Assembly (NCBI RefSeq): GCF_051860505.1
Contig: NZ_JBHYDX010000001.1
Location: 124,001 to 188,000 of the forward strand
Reading direction: 5' to 3'
Origin: Pannonibacter sp051860505
GTDB taxonomy: Bacteria > Pseudomonadota > Alphaproteobacteria > Rhizobiales > Stappiaceae
DNA: 64,000 bases
Under the pieces are notes generated by a model that saw only the letters and a program-made list of their open reading frames with translations, was not told the origin of the DNA and did no database searches. The position numbers and the translations under genes are program-made. Shown piece by piece: positions 59,898-64,000 of this stretch. How positions within the stretch are numbered: the stretch's first letter is position 1; every line of letters starts with the position of its first letter.

Positions 59898-61840
59898 GGC
59901 GCCGGTCGGTCAGACTGGTCGTTGCGGATCCGGCGCTCGAGCCCATGCGCGGTGATCTGGTGGCGTTGGCCAAAAGCCGCACCGGCCCCCTGGCTGCCTG
60001 CGCCCTGGATCCGGACTGTGCCGGCAAGCGGAGTGGTCTGCGCCTGATCGTGGTCGGCCTTGATGCCGCCGCCTTCGCTCGTGCCCGGACCGAGGCCCTG
60101 GCGACAGGCGCACGCCTTGCCCTGGCTTTTCCCGGCCCCTTCGGGATCGAGCCCGTCAGCCAGTTTCCGCATGTGCTGGGATTGCTGGTCCTGCCGCCCC
60201 GCGTCGTGCTTTTGTCAGAACAGCCGCAAACAGCGCTTTTGGCCGCGCTGCGGGCCTTGGCGCCCGCAGACCATGGCGCAGCACTTGCCGCCTGGCGCAG
60301 CGCCTGGCCCGACCCCTGGTACCGGCACGGGCCGCTGGAATTGCCCGGTCTCGACCGATTCAAGCTGGAATTGCGCCAGCCACAGGCGGACTTGCCGCCC
60401 GATGACGGTGAGTTCCGGCTTGTCGCCAGCGGCAATGGCGCTTTTGCGCCTTGCAGCGACACCAGTGCGCGCCTGCTGCGTGCAGCACCCCAGCCAGGAA
60501 GCCCGCAGCCCTGGCTGGCGGCCGCAACCCGGCTGGAGACGGACAGCGCGGCCCTGGCGCTCTACGCGCTGCTGTCCGGCATTCCTCTTTCAGAAGCGCC
60601 GGACAGGTCGGTCGCCGCAGTCCTCTCGGCGGCACCGGACCGGGACGCGCTGACCGACGTCTTGGCGGCCGAGGGATTGGCCTGGATCGAGCCTTATCGC
60701 CGCCAGGCCGTCAGCCTTGCCGAAGGCCTTGATATTGCCGCCACGCTTGCAAGCGTTCACCAGCAGAACGCGCAGGCTGCCTTCTGCCTTGGGGCCCAGA
60801 GCTGGAACCACGCCGCGATCCGCGCCACTTTCACCGGCGCCGGGGGCGGGGTGACATTCTGCAGCAACCAGGGCGCTGCCCTCGAAGGGGCGCAGAAGAC
60901 TGGCGGTTGCATCATTTCCTGGGCCGGCAAGACGTCGGCGGAGCTCGAAACTGCGGCAGAGGCGGCCGGTGTGCCCTTGCTGCGCATCGAGGATGGCTTC
61001 CTGCGCTCCGTCGGTCTGGGCGCCGGGCTGGCGCGTGGCGCCTCGCTGGCCGTCGATGACCTCGGCATCTATTATGATCCCTCGCGTCCCAGCGCGCTGG
61101 AGCATCTCTTGATGACGGCAGAGGTGACGCAGGCGCAGAAGGCGCGCGGCGCGGCCCTGCGCCATGCTATCGTCGCGGCCCGGATCACCAAATATAATTT
61201 CGGCGAACGACGCCGCTATGATTTTCCCAAGGATCGGCAGGTCGTGCTGGTGCCTGGCCAGGTCGCCGACGATGCGGCTGTGCGCCGGTCGACATCCGCG
61301 ACCATCGACTGCGCCAACACGCCCAACGTCAACCTGGACCTGTTGCGGCTCGCCCGGCAGCGCAATCCGGACGCCTATCTGGTGTTCAAGCCGCATCCGG
61401 ACGTGGAAACCGGCCTGCGCAAGGGCAAAATCGACGAGGCGGATCTCGCACAGCTTGCCGATCATGTCGCGCGCGATGCCGATATCGTCGACCTGATCGA
61501 GGCGGTGGACTCGGTGGAAACCTTCTCCTCGCTGTCCGGCTTCGAGGCGCTGCTGCGTGGGCGCAAGGTGACGACGCATGGCTTGCCGTTCTACGCCGGC
61601 TGGGGCCTCAGCGAGGACCTGACGGCCTGCGAGCGGCGCGGTCGGGCGCGGGACATTGATGAACTGGTCTATCTGGCACTGGTCGTCTACACCCGCTGCA
61701 TCGATCCCGTGAGCCTGCTGCCCTGCCGACCGGAAGATGTCATCGCCCGCCTTGTCGAGCAGCGCCAGAGCCGGCGCCACAGGCTCGCTGCGGATTTCTG
61801 GCGGCATCTCTCCTGGCTCGGCCGACGCCTGGGCCTTTAA
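59894..61840 (+). CDS. kpsC: Capsule Kdo-linker transferase, KpsC type with atypical N-terminal half
   Basis: The 648-residue protein has a GTG start. The C-terminal part (about 290-640) carries the KpsC transferase blocks RIEDGFLRSVGLG, GIYYDPSRPSALE, VPGQVADDAAVRR (~454), YLVFKPHPDVETG (~494), LSGFEALLRGRKVTTHG and PFYAGWGLSEDL (~566). Normal KpsC has this kind of domain twice, for alternating Kdo linkages; here each motif occurs once. The first 280 residues are Ala/Leu/Pro-rich and show no second copy. The protein may therefore make only one linkage type, or the N-terminal domain has diverged beyond recognition by eye. Confidence 0.88.
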   Translation: MRRRSVRLVVADPALEPMRGDLVALAKSRTGPLAACALDPDCAGKRSGLRLIVVGLDAAAFARARTEALATGARLALAFPGPFGIEPVSQFPHVLGLLVLPPRVVLLSEQPQTALLAALRALAPADHGAALAAWRSAWPDPWYRHGPLELPGLDRFKLELRQPQADLPPDDGEFRLVASGNGAFAPCSDTSARLLRAAPQPGSPQPWLAAATRLETDSAALALYALLSGIPLSEAPDRSVAAVLSAAPDRDALTDVLAAEGLAWIEPYRRQAVSLAEGLDIAATLASVHQQNAQAAFCLGAQSWNHAAIRATFTGAGGGVTFCSNQGAALEGAQKTGGCIISWAGKTSAELETAAEAAGVPLLRIEDGFLRSVGLGAGLARGASLAVDDLGIYYDPSRPSALEHLLMTAEVTQAQKARGAALRHAIVAARITKYNFGERRRYDFPKDRQVVLVPGQVADDAAVRRSTSATIDCANTPNVNLDLLRLARQRNPDAYLVFKPHPDVETGLRKGKIDEADLAQLADHVARDADIVDLIEAVDSVETFSSLSGFEALLRGRKVTTHGLPFYAGWGLSEDLTACERRGRARDIDELVYLALVVYTRCIDPVSLLPCRPEDVIARLVEQRQSRRHRLAADFWRHLSWLGRRLGL

Positions 61841-61855
61841 CCGATAGAGGACTGC

Positions 61856-62656
61856 ATGGCCCGTTTCTCTCCGACCTCGATTGTCCTGACAGGCGCCAGT
61901 GGCGGCATCGGTACGGCTCTTGCGAGGGAATATGCGGCGCCTGGCCGGGTGCTGCTGCTGATTGCCCGCGATGCAGAGAAGCTCCAGCAGCTTGCGTCGG
62001 AAGTCGAGGCGATGGGGGCGACGGCAGAATGGGCCGCCATCGATGTGCGCGATCGGGCAGCGCTGAGGGCCGCGCTCGCCGAATTCGACGGACGCCATCC
62101 GGTGGATCTGGTGATTGCCAATGCCGGCGTGACCGGTGGGCTTGGACCGGACCGCTCGCGGGAGCCGGATGCAGCCTCCGACCGGCAATTCGACATCAAT
62201 CTCGGCGGGGTCATCAATACGGTGACGGCGCTGGTGGAGCCGATGCGCCTCAGGGGGCAGGGCCGGATCGCGCTCGTTGCCTCGCTGGCGGGCCTGCGTG
62301 CCCTGCCGGACATGCCCTCCTACAGCGCGTCAAAGGCGGCGGTGGTTGCCTATGGCCATTCCCTGCGTGGCTGGTTGAAGCCCTTCGGCGTGTCGGTGAC
62401 TATCCTGTGTCCGGGCTTCGTCACCTCGCCCATGTCGGCCCGGCACAAGGGGGCCAAACCCTTCGAGATCTCCGCCGAGGACGCCGCCCGCCGCATGCGC
62501 CGGGCCATCGAGCGCCGCGCCGCAATCCATGCCTTCCCGCTGCTGCTCGCCACCGGCATCTACCTGCAGGGCCTGCTGCCGCCCAAGCTCGCCGACCTGT
62601 TCATGACGGGCTTTGAAGCCGAGATCGAACCTGATCCGCGCTACGAGCGGGAGTAG
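61856..62656 (+). CDS. SDR-family oxidoreductase, RkpH-like
   Basis: The 266-residue short-chain dehydrogenase has the cofactor loop LTGASGGIGTALAREY, the NAG-type segment VIANAGVTGG, catalytic Ser in VASLAG, Tyr-x3-Lys in PSYSASKAAV, and a C-terminal hydrophobic stretch (FPLLLATGIYLQGLLPPKLADLF) that may touch the membrane. Its place between kpsC and an alpha-oxoamine synthase copies the rkpG-rkpH-rkpJ grouping of rhizobial K-antigen loci. A 3-ketosphinganine-reductase-like step in lipid synthesis is a plausible role. Confidence 0.85.
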   Translation: MARFSPTSIVLTGASGGIGTALAREYAAPGRVLLLIARDAEKLQQLASEVEAMGATAEWAAIDVRDRAALRAALAEFDGRHPVDLVIANAGVTGGLGPDRSREPDAASDRQFDINLGGVINTVTALVEPMRLRGQGRIALVASLAGLRALPDMPSYSASKAAVVAYGHSLRGWLKPFGVSVTILCPGFVTSPMSARHKGAKPFEISAEDAARRMRRAIERRAAIHAFPLLLATGIYLQGLLPPKLADLFMTGFEAEIEPDPRYERE

Positions 62657-63089
62657 GGAATCCATTCGAGCCGGCGTTGGTTTGTCTCAACCCCTTGCCG
62701 CAGCCTCCCTCTCCCCCCTTGAGGGGAGGTTATCGCATATGAAGTTTGGCACATGCTCGATGCGAGGGACTGTGCCGAGGTAGTTTAACCCTGTCGGAGC
62801 CTCTCCGCTCCCCTCCCCCTCGTGGGGAGGGGGCTGGGGGTGGGGGGATCTGACTCAAATCCAGGGTAGTTGCGTCCCTGAGTAGGTTTATTTCGCACGT
62901 TTTGCGATCGGACGGCCGTCCGTGCCCCCCACCCCTTACCCCTCCCCACGAGGGGGAGGGGCGCTGAGAGGTCTCGAAAACCGTCCGGTTAAATATGCGA
63001 TCTTGGCTCCCCTCAAACACGAAGAGGGAGCCAGTCGCGGGATCGTGCGCAAAATCAGCCAGATACAGCGGAGGAAGCCTCTCGCTGCT
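62657..63089. other. Intergenic region filled with GC-rich inverted repeats
   Basis: This region lies between the convergent SDR gene and alpha-oxoamine synthase gene. No coding sequence is seen. Most of it is the nested inverted-repeat block described separately. Confidence 0.7.
62702..63036. repeat. Nested inverted-repeat element (A-B-B'-A' layout)
   Basis: Outer arms at about 62702-62745 and 62990-63036 are imperfect inverted copies (shared GAGGGGAG and ATCGCATAT blocks). Inner arms at about 62808-62847 and 62925-62962 are near-perfect inverted copies around CCTCCCCCTCGTGGGGAGG-type palindromes. A 14-bp palindrome CGGACGGCCGTCCG (62909-62922) abuts the inner right arm. Such CCCTCCCC/GGGGAGGG units are frequent intergenic repeats in Hyphomicrobiales. 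The RNA or DNA could fold into a large cruciform and would serve both convergent genes as a terminator. Confidence 0.75.
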
Positions 63090-64000
63090 TTACCGCGTTG
63101 CCTTGATCAGCCGCTCCATGGCCGAGCCTCCGGCGCGGACGCCATCCAGTTCTTCGGCGGTGATCGCCACCACGCGGTCGATCTGCTCGAACGTATGCTC
63201 GCTGGTGATGAAGAAGCGCAGCCGGGCGGCCTTTTCAGCCACTGCAGGGAAGATGATCGGCAGGGCGTTGACCCCGCGCTCCAAGAGGCGATTGGCGAGG
63301 GTGACCGCGCCGATGCTGTCGCCGACGATGATCGGGACCACCGAGTAGCCGGCACTGGGTCCCGTGTCGAGACCGGCCGCTTTGGCGGCTTTCAGGAAAT
63401 GCTGGCCATTGGCCTGCAGCCGCGTCACACGCTCGGGCTCGCGCTGCAGCAGTTCAGCACTTTTGATCGCGGCAGCCGTCAGGGCCGGGGAGAGACCGAC
63501 GGAGAAGACGAAGCCGGGTGCGGTCGCCTTCAGGTAGTCGCACAGAACCCGCGATCCGGCGATATAGCCACCGCAGGACGAGAAGGTCTTGGACAGGGTC
63601 CCCATCCACATCTCGACCTCGTTCGGGTCGACGCCATAATGCTCGGCGATACCGCGTCCGGTGGCACCCAGCACGCCGATGGAATGGGCCTCGTCGACCA
63701 GCAGCCAGGCATCATAGGCCTGCTTCAGCTTGACCACACGCCTCAGATCCGGGAAGTCGCCATCCATCGAGTAGAGGCCTTCCACGACAATCAGCACATG
63801 CTCGTATTTGTGCCGGTTGTCGGCCAGGAGGCGCTCCAGCGCATCCAGGTCGTCATGCGGGAAGTTGATGCGGGTCGCCCCGGACAGGCGCGCCCCTTCG
63901 GCAATCGAATTGTGGACGAGCGAATCCGTCAGGATCAGGTCGCCCTTGTTCATCATGTGGCCGATGGTGGTGACATTGGTGGCGTGGCCGCTGACCATCA
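63090..64000 (-). CDS. Alpha-oxoamine synthase family aminotransferase (RkpG-like), partial
   Basis: The visible 303 residues are the C-terminal three quarters of a PLP-dependent acyl-CoA:amino-acid C-acyltransferase. They include SGHATNVTTI, DEAHSIGVLGATGRG, the PLP lysine in GTLSKTFSSCGGYIAG, and VNALPIIFPAVAEKAARLRFFI. The group includes 2-amino-3-ketobutyrate CoA ligase, BioF, 5-aminolevulinate synthase and serine palmitoyltransferase. With the adjacent SDR and capsule genes, the RkpG-like or sphingolipid-type branch is the best fit. The start is beyond the right edge of the window. Confidence 0.85.
   Translation of the reverse strand, partial: MVSGHATNVTTIGHMMNKGDLILTDSLVHNSIAEGARLSGATRINFPHDDLDALERLLADNRHKYEHVLIVVEGLYSMDGDFPDLRRVVKLKQAYDAWLLVDEAHSIGVLGATGRGIAEHYGVDPNEVEMWMGTLSKTFSSCGGYIAGSRVLCDYLKATAPGFVFSVGLSPALTAAAIKSAELLQREPERVTRLQANGQHFLKAAKAAGLDTGPSAGYSVVPIIVGDSIGAVTLANRLLERGVNALPIIFPAVAEKAARLRFFITSEHTFEQIDRVVAITAEELDGVRAGGSAMERLIKATR

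Overview
The window is GC-rich, densely coded chromosomal DNA of an alphaproteobacterium, most likely of the order Hyphomicrobiales. The main reasons are a CpdR response regulator, the glycerate kinase / DUF1036 / pyruvate kinase cluster, an outer-membrane beta-barrel protein of the rhizobial type, a ROSE-type RNA thermometer ahead of a small heat-shock gene, a suhB/mmgR-like small RNA, and a KpsMTECS capsule locus next to rkpG/rkpH-like genes. A Stappia- or Pannonibacter-like genus is only a guess.

Layout, left to right. 0-2.5 kb: end of an unknown gene, then the two membrane subunits of a TRAP transporter. 2.5-5.2 kb: a hybrid PAS histidine kinase and its OmpR-type regulator, divergent from a seven-gene operon (5.5-14.1 kb) in which a complete branched-chain-amino-acid-type ABC transporter lies between two different adenylating CoA ligases. 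This suggests uptake and CoA activation of an organic acid. 14-24 kb: ferrochelatase, a QmcA/NfeD membrane pair, a PomAB-like stator, the Kdo-pathway isomerase KdsD, a beta-barrel protein, a lytic transglycosylase and a DUF459 protein. 24-31 kb: GOGAT (gltBD), followed downstream by a palindromic intergenic element. 31-34 kb: a bufferin-type operon (four-cysteine precursor, DUF692 iron oxidase, DUF2063 partner, DoxX). 34-40 kb: an aldolase, Hsp20 with a sigma-32-like promoter and a ROSE element, a PepSY-like secreted protein, HisN, an sRNA, an N-formylglutamate amidohydrolase, CpdR and tRNA-Val. 40-47 kb: L36, a TPR protein, a hydrolase, the lower-glycolysis cluster, a second amidohydrolase and a truncated DUF1244 gene.

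46.9-50.6 kb is the most disturbed part. An IS630-family element sits between two unrelated genes that are both cut off at its ends: DUF1244 on the left and a trypsin-like RTX/DUF4214 protease copy on the right. The protease copy has also lost its catalytic histidine. An intact paralogue lies just upstream of it. 50.7-64 kb is a surface-glycan locus: a TPR glycosyltransferase, an unknown protein, GDP-mannose dehydratase, KpsE-M-T, a DUF6447 protein, KpsS, a KpsC with an unusual N-terminal half, an SDR, and (beyond a nested inverted-repeat block) an alpha-oxoamine synthase running off the window. KdsD at 18.8 kb can supply precursor for the Kdo that KpsS and KpsC are expected to transfer.

The strongest candidates for something beyond routine annotation are the bufferin operon with its built-in attenuator, the heat-shock promoter plus ROSE thermometer, the IS-bounded double truncation, the sRNA next to hisN, and the variant KpsC with lipid-type genes beside it.
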